From the NCBI GenBank assembly GCA_022819745.1, contig JAJEGS010000030.1:62001-126000 (forward strand): a DNA stretch of 64,000 bases, given 5' to 3'. Of the stretch, positions 8,831 to 16,321 are shown in pieces. The stretch comes from Candidatus Latescibacterota bacterium (GTDB lineage: Bacteria; Latescibacterota; UBA2968; UBA8231). The position numbers and the translations under genes are program-made. The stretch's first letter is position 1. The number at the start of each line of letters is the position of its first letter. The notes beneath the pieces were generated by a model that saw only the letters and a program-made list of their open reading frames with translations, did no database searches and was not told the origin of the DNA.

Positions 8831-9700
8831 TCAGCGCAATTCGCGCACAAACGACGGGCTGAACGCGCCGCGCGCTACTTCGGAGACCGGCCCCTTCATC
8901 GTCAGGTCGTAGCTTGCGCTCACGTCGATGTGCAATGTCCCACCTGGGGCCCTAACCGCAACCGGACTTTTGACCAAGCCCAGCCGCACCGCCGCACTCG
9001 CAGCCGCACACGCCGACGATCCCGACGCCTGCGTTTCACCGGCACCGCGTTCCCAGATCAGGATGTAGATCGCATGAGGCCCCACGGGCACGGCGAGCTG
9101 TACGTTGATGCGCCGGGGGAAGAGCGGGTGATTTTCCAACTCTGGCCCCAAAGAGCATAGCTCGTCCTCAGTCCACCGAGCGCCCTGTTCGCGGAAGACG
9201 ACGCAGTGCGGATTGCCGACGCTGACGCCGGTAAAGGTCAAAGTCTGCCCGCCGACATCAATCGGCTGCGCGACCAGCTCTTCGGCTTCCAGCGTGCAGG
9301 GCAAGGCTTGCGGCGCAAACGTCGCTCGCCCCATCTGCACCGTGGCGGTGCTGGCGTCACCATGCTGATCAATGTGCAAATCAACGCTCACTAAGCCGCC
9401 CTCCGTTTCGACCGTGAACTGCTGCTTTTGCACCTGGCCGGTGGCGTGCAGGTAGCGGGCGAATATCCGCAGACCATTGCCTGACTTTTCCGCCTCGCTG
9501 CCGTCGGGGTTGTAGATTTTCAGGCCAAAGTCGGCCTTTTGCGACGGTGCCAGCGCGAGAATGCCGTCGCTGCCCACGCCCCAATGGCGGTCGCAAATCG
9601 TGCGGATATTGTCTGGCGTCAGCTCAAAGCTGAGCCCAGCCGGATCAACGGCAATGTAGTCATTGCCGAGGCCGTGTCCCTTGAAAAATTCGTTGTCCAT
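8831..9700 (-). CDS. dapF: DapF-family (diaminopimelate epimerase-like) protein with Ser/Ser active site
   Basis: DapF converts LL- to meso-diaminopimelate for lysine and peptidoglycan synthesis. The 289-residue length, N-terminal KGHGLGNDYI, NPDGSEAE, VGNPHCV and ERGAGET motifs all match the family. Both catalytic cysteines are replaced by serine: KSGNGLR (Ser73, usually CGNG) and QASGSSACA (Ser226, usually ACGTGA). Ser/Ser members may form their own branch of the family, but I know of no activity test for them. The ATG at 9700 gives the usual N-terminus; upstream in-frame codons lie in the promoter region. It is first in the long minus-strand run ending with coaBC and udg. Whether it is a true DAP epimerase is open. 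Confidence 0.85.
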   Translation of the reverse strand: MDNEFFKGHGLGNDYIAVDPAGLSFELTPDNIRTICDRHWGVGSDGILALAPSQKADFGLKIYNPDGSEAEKSGNGLRIFARYLHATGQVQKQQFTVETEGGLVSVDLHIDQHGDASTATVQMGRATFAPQALPCTLEAEELVAQPIDVGGQTLTFTGVSVGNPHCVVFREQGARWTEDELCSLGPELENHPLFPRRINVQLAVPVGPHAIYILIWERGAGETQASGSSACAAASAAVRLGLVKSPVAVRAPGGTLHIDVSASYDLTMKGPVSEVARGAFSPSFVRELR

Positions 9701-9734
9701 TATGCGTCCTTTCTCGTTTGTCTTACAGAACTTA

Positions 9735-9755
9735 GACCCCTGCTCAAGCAGGGTC
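9735..9755. promoter_or_regulatory. Hairpin between dapF and the nucleosidase copy
   Basis: An inverted repeat with arms CCCTGC and GCAGGG around a TCAA loop, extended by GAC/GTC with one bulged base, lies in the dapF 5' region. The same hairpin is kept unchanged in the second copy at 13619-13639. It could be an operator, an attenuator in the dapF leader, or a terminator stem without a T-run. Confidence 0.5.
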
Positions 9756-9798
9756 AAACAAAGTTGCCGAGGGGAGGCCGGCCGGTATATTAGCCTTC

Positions 9799-10082
9799 AT
9801 GTTGTGCTTAGTAGTAGCCCTCGCGGCAGAGGCGCGCCCGCTTATTGGCCTCCCACTGCCATTTGCGCGTACTCAGCCAGCAGTTTCACGCGCTCCACGC
9901 CGAGCCACCCGGTCTCGCCGAGCCAACCGCCCGCTGGTAATTCACGGCCACGCAACAGTATCAGTTGCGCGGCTTGCTCGCGCGCTGGCAAGCGCTGGCA
10001 CCGGCGACTCCTGCCGTCAACAACGACTTGCTGGCCTTGCAAAGGCGCGATGAAGTGTTACGTTATCTTCAACGGCAGCTAG
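9799..10082 (+). pseudogene. Decayed copy of the nucleosidase gene
   Basis: The first 14 codons (MLCLVVALAAEARP) match the intact gene at 13683. A one-base insertion near 9835 then breaks the frame, and about 0.5 kb of the middle is missing. The rest matches the intact gene's 3' part by base sequence (for example the stretch reading caacgacttgctggccttgc) but out of frame. An open frame exists from 9799 to 10053, but its product after residue 15 is unlike the parent, so it is not a functional gene. It is the left duplicate produced when the neighbouring island was acquired. Confidence 0.88.
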
Positions 10083-10132
10083 CGGCCATGGTTTTCACCT
10101 TAATCTATTGAGGATGGAGGAGTGAATTCAGG

Positions 10133-11248
10133 ATGAATAGTCCCCAAAGATATAACGCGCTAAGTCTTTTCTCTGGGGCCGGAGGAATGGATATAGGCGT
10201 ACAGGATGCGGGATTCGATATTCTAGCACAAATAGAAATAGATGAACACTGCTGCAACACCCTACGTGCGGCAAGAGAACGCGAAAAAAGAGATACCAAA
10301 ATTATTGAGTCAGATATTAGAGAGATTGACCCAGCCGAACTTCGCAAAGACTTAAACCTAGAAAAAGGCGAACTCGATCTTCTTTTTGGAGGCCCCCCTT
10401 GTCAATCTTTCTCCTTAGCAGGAAAGCAACTTGGCTTAAAAGACGAGAGAGGCATGTTACTATTCGAGATTGTTCGGTTTTCCGAAGAGCTAGAACCAAA
10501 GGTGATTTTAGTTGAGCAAGTAAAAGGGCTTCTCTCATCAAAAGGATCCGAGCAGCGAAGAGGTGAAATTTTTGAGAAATTTTTAATAGCCTTAGAAAAT
10601 GCTGGTTATTCTTCCAAATGGAGAGTTGTTTTAGCCGCAGATTACGGCGTACCTCAACTGCGAGAGCGATTATTCGTAATCGCCACGCTGAAAAGAAACG
10701 GCTTCCTCTTTCCAGAACGAACATACGCACCGCTAGAAGAATGTAATGGATTGTTCTCGTATAAACCTCATGTCGGTATCGGCTCCGTAATTGAAAATCT
10801 AGGAACACCTTCACCAAAAATTAGGGGAACTACTTTCTACGACCGCGAGGACAGCCACGTCGATGTAACGCCAGCTAGGGACAGGGAACGCATCGAACAG
10901 GTTCCCGAGGGATCATATTTGGCAGCTCATCCTCACTTAGGTAAAAGATTACTCAGAGGTCTTAAATCAAAGGACACCACAAAGTATTTAAGGCTGCATA
11001 GGGATAGACCTGCTAATACATTAAGGTGTGGAGAGATTTTCTATCATCCCATCGAAGATAGGTATCTCACGCCACGGGAATATATGAGAATTCATGGCTA
11101 TCCCGATTCATATATCCTAAAAGGACCTATACGCAGTAGAACGGGTACCGTGAAAAACTTAGACCAGCATAGGCAAGTTGCGAATTCAGTTCCCCCTCCT
11201 CTCGCAGAGGCTTTGGCGAGCAAAATTTTCGAGTACCTAAATGAGTAA
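10133..11248 (+). CDS. DNA (cytosine-5)-methyltransferase, type II modification enzyme
   Basis: It methylates cytosine at C5 to protect host DNA from the partner nuclease. The ordered motifs are all visible: I FSGAGGMD (residues 13-20), IV GGPPCQSFS with catalytic Cys90, VI EQVKG (the usual ENV is EQV here), VIII QLRERLFVI, IX DRPANTLR and X QVANSVPPPLAEAL. The target-recognition region lies between VIII and IX (about residues 190-285). At 371 residues it is typical for m5C enzymes. The ATG follows a purine-rich GGAGGAG region. Its stop overlaps the start of the nuclease gene by eight bases. The gene is visibly AT-richer than its neighbours, a sign of transfer. Confidence 0.95.
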   Translation: MNSPQRYNALSLFSGAGGMDIGVQDAGFDILAQIEIDEHCCNTLRAAREREKRDTKIIESDIREIDPAELRKDLNLEKGELDLLFGGPPCQSFSLAGKQLGLKDERGMLLFEIVRFSEELEPKVILVEQVKGLLSSKGSEQRRGEIFEKFLIALENAGYSSKWRVVLAADYGVPQLRERLFVIATLKRNGFLFPERTYAPLEECNGLFSYKPHVGIGSVIENLGTPSPKIRGTTFYDREDSHVDVTPARDRERIEQVPEGSYLAAHPHLGKRLLRGLKSKDTTKYLRLHRDRPANTLRCGEIFYHPIEDRYLTPREYMRIHGYPDSYILKGPIRSRTGTVKNLDQHRQVANSVPPPLAEALASKIFEYLNE

Positions 11249-12347
11249 AATTTTTGAAGTATTTGGCCATCCATTAACCTCAAATCATCCTGATGCGATT
11301 GACTGTCGCACGAGGGCTTGGTGTCCATTCATGGAGAATGAATGTGATGGTGGAGGCAATAGGCATCTCTCCGCTTTGAATTTGCGGAACTATCCACAAT
11401 TAGCTCAACAATTCCCTAAAAAAGATACTATTCAGGTTGGGGTCTGTTCACTCTTGGTGCGTGGGAAGCCTTGGATTGTTTGTCCTAGGCGCTTATTCGC
11501 CCTGCGGGATTCCAACTGTTCTCATCTTCAAGCAAGAGTTCGAGAGGACCTGATCCAATATAGCGGAGTAGATAGAGCAATCGAATATCGGGCATGGTCT
11601 GAGGTAAAGATAAAATTCTCAATGAATAAAAATGAAAAAGAGAAAACATTTGACTATACCTTCGACTACGTTTTGGCAGGAAGGTGCAGAAAATCACTTA
11701 GCGAAATATCAGAACTAGTTAAAAAGAGCGAGCGAGAATGTGAGAAAATTGCGACCCAAAACAAATTCACGCTAGAAAGGTATGCTGGAGAGCACTGGGT
11801 AGTCGATTTTCCCGCTGATCCAATAGTAATAGTCGAGGTGATGACCTCATCTACCTCTGGGGGAAACAAAAAGAAGAGAACGCAAATAGGAATGGCTTTT
11901 GAAGATGCTATCTTGAAAGGAGACGACCACGAAGGCCCCGGTATTAACTATAGACAAGTATGGGCGCGAATGGTCAGTCAACTTATTGTAAAATCACAGG
12001 TTAGTTTGGCTTGGGGTGGAAAAACTATTTGGATTGTACAGGATGCTTTAGCGGACTATATTTCTTCTTCGACCGGACTGGATCTCCAACGATTCATCAG
12101 TAGCACTTCAGATGAGGTGAACATATTGTCCTTTGGATATGGGAACAATCCCGAGCCTGAAGAGGACTCCGGGATCGTCCCTCTATGTGAATCCCAGCTA
12201 TATGCGGGACCTGTATCTTCAGCCAAAGGATCCGGTAAAAGTGGTGGATTTATGGACATCATCACTATTGGCGTACCACCTCCGAAAGATTACTTATGGA
12301 AATCGCTTTTCCGCAAGTCTCCGTGTGGTAGCGTTAATGTGCCGTAG
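11241..12347 (+). CDS. NotI-like type II restriction endonuclease
   Basis: The N-terminal half matches the NotI endonuclease family. Cysteines C22, C28, C35 (IDCRTRAWCPFMENEC, then DGGGN), C69 (VGVCS) and C81 (IVCPRR) fit the iron-binding rubredoxin-like element known for NotI. A likely PD-(D/E)xK-type core follows, with VDFPADPIVIVEV near residues 188-200 and a Lys-rich stretch GGNKKKRTQ. It overlaps the m5C methyltransferase gene, the usual arrangement for a restriction-modification pair. NotI itself cuts GCGGCCGC; the specificity here cannot be read from the sequence. The family call rests on the cysteine pattern and the partner gene, without a database search. Confidence 0.8.
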   Translation: MSKIFEVFGHPLTSNHPDAIDCRTRAWCPFMENECDGGGNRHLSALNLRNYPQLAQQFPKKDTIQVGVCSLLVRGKPWIVCPRRLFALRDSNCSHLQARVREDLIQYSGVDRAIEYRAWSEVKIKFSMNKNEKEKTFDYTFDYVLAGRCRKSLSEISELVKKSERECEKIATQNKFTLERYAGEHWVVDFPADPIVIVEVMTSSTSGGNKKKRTQIGMAFEDAILKGDDHEGPGINYRQVWARMVSQLIVKSQVSLAWGGKTIWIVQDALADYISSSTGLDLQRFISSTSDEVNILSFGYGNNPEPEEDSGIVPLCESQLYAGPVSSAKGSGKSGGFMDIITIGVPPPKDYLWKSLFRKSPCGSVNVP

Positions 12348-12385
12348 CCGCCTCGCATTCGCTGCACGGAGTTGATATTATAGCC

Positions 12386-13168
12386 TCAGAAGGGTAATTC
12401 ATCATAGTCTATGTATGGATTCTTCTCGGAGTATGGCTTCTCCTCAAAGGAATCAAGCAATGGCTGCAACTCCTTGGCCCACTCAGCAGTGGAGAAAAGG
12501 AGCTCTGCAGACAGTGAGTCGTAGTACCTTTTGTCGCCAGACGACAGCCCATCTTTGCATAACCGGAGTATAAAGTCATTGGGTCTCTTCCCATACCCTA
12601 TGAGGTATCGAAAGAAGTAGCGGAAGACGTAGTCCTGCTCGCCCCTATTGGGAGAACTGAGCTTCTTGGTTAACGTGTAGATTGCTTGGTCTCTTAACTC
12701 CATTGAATCAATAATATTGGCCAGCCAAGTGCCAAGTGCCCCCCCGAGATACTCTCCAGAATTTGCCTTGTACTCCCCTTCCTTGAGAGATTTCAGTAGC
12801 CGACTTTCGATCCGAAGCCTTGCTATGCGAGCGATCTGATTCCATTCGTCTCCAGCGAACACCTTGGTAGCAATCCTGATGGTAGCGTCATCTTCGGTTG
12901 TCTTGAGATCCTCAGATACCAGTGCCACAAACGCTGATCTATCTTCCGCATCCAACCTATTGAGGATCGAGTGAGCCACTAGTCTCATCACTTGAGGATT
13001 TACTTCGGTCCGGGCTTCGTAGATGGCAGTCAGTGTATCGTTGAGCTTCTCCTTTGGTATCTCAGATACGATGAGATCTGTGTATTCCTCACTTTCAACG
13101 AAGTGTTCGTCACGGATTCTCTGAATCATATCTCCGATCTCGAAAGGTGCTTTGGCCTTATTGATCAT
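12386..13168 (-). pseudogene. C-terminal part of a frameshifted Ymh-like (TIGR02391) gene
   Basis: This 260-residue frame continues the gene that begins at 13527. It stays open upstream to about 13229, where its translation (KIEDNKEVADRILAFLDYLLQMINKA) completes the RNPRSH motif of the other frame. Its ATG at 13168 overlaps the TGA of the upstream frame (ATGA), so separate translation by coupling is possible. The bulk is mostly helical and of unknown function; the end is acidic and proline/tyrosine-rich (EKNPYIDYDELPF). It converges with the restriction gene 38 bases away and is part of the AT-rich island. Confidence 0.65.
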
Positions 13169-13527
13169 CTGCAGGAGATAGTCGAGGAAGGCGAGGATCC
13201 GGTCAGCAACCTCCTTGTTATCCTCGATTTTTTATGGCTTCTCGGATTTCTTATAGCCTGCATAACGCCACGAAGAAGCGACCCCGTTCCCTTTTGAATA
13301 TTCCTATCAGACTCGCTCCTGAGAGGAGTGAGTTTAAGCTTGGGATCAGATCCACCAAGTGCTTCGCCAACCAAGGAAACCCCATCGCTCTCGCATCCAG
13401 TACGATCACGAAGGACTTCATTCAATAGGAAGATAGAATCGAGAATAGCACCTGTGTAGTTCGCCTTTTCGTAGTTGGCATATATAGCCTTTGATAATTG
13501 TTCGGACAATTCAATTTGGATGTTCAT
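13165..13527 (-). pseudogene. N-terminal part of a frameshifted Ymh-like (TIGR02391) gene
   Basis: The frame begins MNIQIELSEQLSKAIYANYEKANYTGAILDSIF and carries LLRGVMQAIRNPRSH, the core of the TIGR02391/Ymh family, small proteins often found on mobile elements. At the run of six A after the SH codons (near 13229) the frame changes; reading -1 there restores the family ending and joins the 260-residue frame. The start has a strong Shine-Dalgarno (AAGGAG). The break may be a real mutation, a sequencing error in the A-run, or translational slippage on the A6 run. Function in the family is not established. Confidence 0.7.
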
Positions 13528-13570
13528 GGATACTCCTTAGCCTGTTTGGACTATAGCTCCGCTGTTGTTC

Positions 13571-14460
13571 AATTCGTTGTTCATTATGTGCCCTTTCTCG
13601 TTTGTCTTACAGAACTTAGACCCCTGCTCAAGCAGGGTCAAACCAAGTTGCCGAGGGGAGGCCAGCCGGTATATTAGCCATCATGTTGTGCTTAGTAGTA
13701 GCTCTCGCGGCTGAGGCGCGCCCGCTGTTGGCCTTCCACCGCCTCCAAGGCGTGAGCGACCATCCCTATCGCATCTGCGCGGGCGAGCAGACACACCTGA
13801 TTGTCTCCGGCGTCGGTAAAATAGCCGCCGCAGCAGCCACGGCGTACCTGCGTGCATTGATCGGCGATACACCGGCTGCTTGGCTCAATATCGGTATCGC
13901 CGGCCACGGCAGCCAAGCAGTGGGGACGCCTCTGCTAGCGCATAAGATCGTGGACGCAGCCAGCGGCAAGCCCTTTTACCCCACCTTCACCGCGCCCCCG
14001 CCCTGTCGCACCACTTTGCTACATACCGTCGATCGCGCACAACCAGCTACTGGCGACGTTGCGTACGACATGGAAGCCAGCGGCTTTTGCGAGGCCGCCC
14101 AGCGCTTTGCCACCAGCGAGCGAGTCCACTGCCTCAAGGTAGTATCCGACAACCCGCAATCTCCCTATCAGACACTTAATGCGGAGAAAGTGGAGGCGTT
14201 AATAGAAACGCAACTCGATGCGGTCGCCCAAGTTGGCGAACATTTGCGAGCACTCAGCCAGCAGCTTCACGCACTACACGCCGACCCGCCCGGCCTTGCC
14301 GAGCTAACCACCCGCTGGCAATTTACCACTACGCAACAGCACCAGTTGCGCGGCTTGCTCGCACGTTGGCAGGCGCTGTCAAAGACGCCCATTGTCAACG
14401 ACGACTTGCTGGCCTTGCAAAACCGCGACGAAGTATTAGCCCATCTTAAGCAGCGGCTAG
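13571..14460. repeat. Right copy of the long direct repeat (intact)
   Basis: This copy starts with the first four codons of dapF on the minus strand (M N N E), then the divergent intergenic hairpin and promoter, then the whole nucleosidase gene. The offset to the left copy is 3884 bases for the first 150 bases. It marks the right border of the island; bases 10083-13570 have no counterpart. Confidence 0.9.
13648..13675 (+). promoter_or_regulatory. Candidate promoter giving a near-leaderless transcript
   Basis: TTGCCG (13648-13653) and TATATT (13670-13675) are separated by 16 bases. The ATG of the nucleosidase gene lies eight bases after the -10, so transcription would start at or next to the start codon. 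The same elements are present at 9764-9791 in the decayed copy. No Shine-Dalgarno precedes the ATG, which fits a leaderless message. Confidence 0.5.
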
Positions 14461-14519
14461 ACGAAGTGGAGTTTTTTCTTATTCCAGAAGCGACGAAAGA
14501 TGCTCAGGCAAAAGCCTAA
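13683..14519 (+). CDS. MTA/SAH nucleosidase-like (PNP/UDP superfamily) protein
   Basis: The first 180 residues belong to the nucleoside phosphorylase/nucleosidase fold: LIVSGVGKIAAA, NIGIAGHGS, YDMEASGFCEAA (the ribose-binding DMEG-type motif) and VVSDNPQS. Such enzymes split the glycosidic bond of methylthioadenosine, adenosylhomocysteine or a related nucleoside. The last 100 residues form an extra helical domain unlike MTAN. A similar protein is, from memory, found near spore photoproduct lyase-like and SDR genes in other bacteria; here those lie 3.3 kb downstream. It lies divergent from the duplicated dapF start. The substrate is unknown; a link to DNA-damage products such as adenosylated by-products of radical SAM chemistry is only a guess. 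Confidence 0.75.
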   Translation: MLCLVVALAAEARPLLAFHRLQGVSDHPYRICAGEQTHLIVSGVGKIAAAAATAYLRALIGDTPAAWLNIGIAGHGSQAVGTPLLAHKIVDAASGKPFYPTFTAPPPCRTTLLHTVDRAQPATGDVAYDMEASGFCEAAQRFATSERVHCLKVVSDNPQSPYQTLNAEKVEALIETQLDAVAQVGEHLRALSQQLHALHADPPGLAELTTRWQFTTTQQHQLRGLLARWQALSKTPIVNDDLLALQNRDEVLAHLKQRLDEVEFFLIPEATKDAQAKA

Positions 14520-14612
14520 CGACGGTTGGACAACTTGAAAATAGCGTTGGCAAACGAATAATACGGCTCGTTTGTGCTTCATCTATACCTATCCTAAAGA
14601 AAGGAAACTGTG

Positions 14613-15500
14613 ATGCCGCAAAAATTCTTGCTGTGGACGGTCGCCCTGCTCAGCTTCTACAGCCACGCCCTAGGCCAAGACGGCCCGTACATTCAGATGG
14701 GCTGGGGGATCGCCGTTGCTCCGGCGATGGACGTGAGGGGCACCGACAACGACTGGAGCACCAAGTGCGACCGAATCATCAATCCGGACGGGTTAGAAGT
14801 GAGCGATGAATGCGATTCAGTGCCAGCCCCAACGGAATGGGAAAATGCGTTTGGCGGCGGCTCTGGAATCGGGTCGGGCTTCGCTCTTGGCTATCGCTGG
14901 GGAGCCTTCAGAATCGAGGGAGAGTACTTCCACCGCAGCACGACCTACGACGAGCGCTCCGACATTGCCATCTTCGACGAAATAACCCTCGACAAGCAGG
15001 ATCAGGAAATCGAATTGGCCATCGCCGGGATCGACAACTTGCAATCGCACAACCTGTTCGCCAACGCTTACTACGACTTTGCCTTGGGACCGGCGCTAGT
15101 GTCGTACGCCGGGGCTGGAGCGGGGATGGCAAGCACATCGTTTTACTATTTTACTAATTGGAAGCGCAACGACGACCCCAGCCGGATTAGGACGTTTGCA
15201 GACCCGGATTTGAACGCGAAAATCGCCGGTTCAACCACGATCGGCCAAGCGCGGCTGACCGACCGCCGCATAGGCTATCAACTGCTCGTCGGCGCGGCCT
15301 ATCAGATCGGCGATCGCGCCGCTTTGGATCTCAAGTTGCGCTGGATGACTTCCGGCGAGTTCGCAAGCGAAAAAACCGAGTGGGATCAACTGCGCAGCCA
15401 CGACTCCACAGTGGGGCGCGGCGAGCCGATTCTATACACTATTACCACGGACGACACCTCGTTCTGGGGAGCGGGCCTTAGCCTGCTATACCAGTTCTGA
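14613..15500 (+). CDS. Outer-membrane beta-barrel protein (Opa/OmpA-like)
   Basis: A signal peptide (MPQKFLLWTVALLSFYSHALG) is followed by alternating strands typical of an eight-stranded barrel: YIQMGWGIAVAPAMDV, GSGFALGYRWGAFRIEGEYF, LFANAYYDF, RIGYQLLVGAAYQIGDRAALDLKLRW, and a C-terminal strand ending ...GAGLSLLYQF with terminal Phe, the usual BAM signal. Two cysteines in the first loop may pair. The ATG at 14613 has AAAGGA seven bases upstream; the GTG just before it is less likely. It is a single gene between the nucleosidase and a PhyH gene. Ligand and role are unknown. Confidence 0.75.
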   Translation: MPQKFLLWTVALLSFYSHALGQDGPYIQMGWGIAVAPAMDVRGTDNDWSTKCDRIINPDGLEVSDECDSVPAPTEWENAFGGGSGIGSGFALGYRWGAFRIEGEYFHRSTTYDERSDIAIFDEITLDKQDQEIELAIAGIDNLQSHNLFANAYYDFALGPALVSYAGAGAGMASTSFYYFTNWKRNDDPSRIRTFADPDLNAKIAGSTTIGQARLTDRRIGYQLLVGAAYQIGDRAALDLKLRWMTSGEFASEKTEWDQLRSHDSTVGRGEPILYTITTDDTSFWGAGLSLLYQF

Positions 15501-15525
15501 GGATCGCTTTAGCAAGGGAGGAGCT

Positions 15526-16314
15526 ATGATCAGCGCCGAACAATTAAGGACCTTTGAGGAACGGGGCGCTGTCACCATTGACACGCCTTTGACGACCGAA
15601 GAAATCGCCGCGGCCGCGGCCGCCATCGACGCACTACTGCCTTTTAAACCAGCCGAACCGGACCAGGCACCGCGTTTTCGCTACGGAGCGACCTGCAATT
15701 ACTACGAGCCGGCCCTACTGGACCTGATCCAGCATCCCTTCTTTGAAGCGGTCGCCAAACGAGTATTGCGAGCCGATGCGATCCGCTTTTTCCAGACGGC
15801 GATTGTGGCTTCTTATCCCCAGCCGGAAAGCGAGTTCAGCTACGACCAGCACACCGATATCCAGTACAGCTTGGCGGATTGGGCTGCGACGCCACGGCGG
15901 GTCGTATGCAGTTTTTTTCTGTGGTTGACCGATGTCAATGAGCAGCGGGCACCGATGATGCACCGACCCGGCAGCCACCGCCTAGTAGCTGCCGCGCGTT
16001 CGGTCGATCCAGTGCTGAAAGACGCGATGCCGGGAGTCCAGGGCATCAAAATGGTGGACCTGCCGCCGGAATACGCTGCGCCGCAGCCGGTTTTGGCACA
16101 AGCGGGACAGGTAACAGTGCTGACGACGTCCATGGTCCACGGCGGATCGACCAATATAGACGACGAGCCGCGCAAGGCGCTGGTTATGACCTATACTGCG
16201 GCGGGAGTCGCGATCGGCCTACCCGAAAATCAGGCGGCGACCAAGCGAGAATACGACGCCAAACTAAGAGAGCTTCTGCGGCCCGAGCGGGCGCATCTAG
16301 TAGCTGAGGACTAG
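15526..16314 (+). CDS. Phytanoyl-CoA dioxygenase (PhyH) family protein
   Basis: This is a 2-oxoglutarate/Fe(II) oxygenase of the PhyH family, 262 residues long. The iron ligands are visible: QHTDIQ (HxD, near residues 109-111) and the distal His in MVHGGSTNI (near 205), followed by the 2-oxoglutarate-binding Arg in EPRKALVMTY. The substrate is unknown; the family ranges from fatty acyl hydroxylation to modification of secondary metabolites, and is expanded in Poribacteria and Latescibacterota. It starts 25 bases after the barrel gene with AAGGGAGGAG upstream of the ATG, so it may be co-transcribed with it. It converges with the EamA gene. Confidence 0.88.
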   Translation: MISAEQLRTFEERGAVTIDTPLTTEEIAAAAAAIDALLPFKPAEPDQAPRFRYGATCNYYEPALLDLIQHPFFEAVAKRVLRADAIRFFQTAIVASYPQPESEFSYDQHTDIQYSLADWAATPRRVVCSFFLWLTDVNEQRAPMMHRPGSHRLVAAARSVDPVLKDAMPGVQGIKMVDLPPEYAAPQPVLAQAGQVTVLTTSMVHGGSTNIDDEPRKALVMTYTAAGVAIGLPENQAATKREYDAKLRELLRPERAHLVAED

Positions 16315-16321
16315 AAAAATA

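Larger units (their letters stand above)
9687..10082. repeat. Left copy of a long direct repeat flanking the restriction-modification island
   Basis: Bases 9687-9838 align with 13571-13722 with about nine differences and no gap. They cover the first codons of dapF, the divergent intergenic region with its hairpin and promoter, and the first codons of the nucleosidase gene. After a one-base insertion and a loss of about 0.5 kb, bases 9860-10082 align with 14241-14460, the 3' part of the same gene. The right copy is intact. The island genes lie exactly between the two copies. Confidence 0.9.

Noticed and set aside
9799..10053. 84-codon frame as a real small gene
   Set aside because: Only its first 14 codons match a protein; the rest is a frameshifted, deleted copy of the nucleosidase gene.
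9687..14460. IS element or integrase-driven island
   Set aside because: No transposase, integrase, tRNA target or short terminal inverted repeats were found between the direct repeats.
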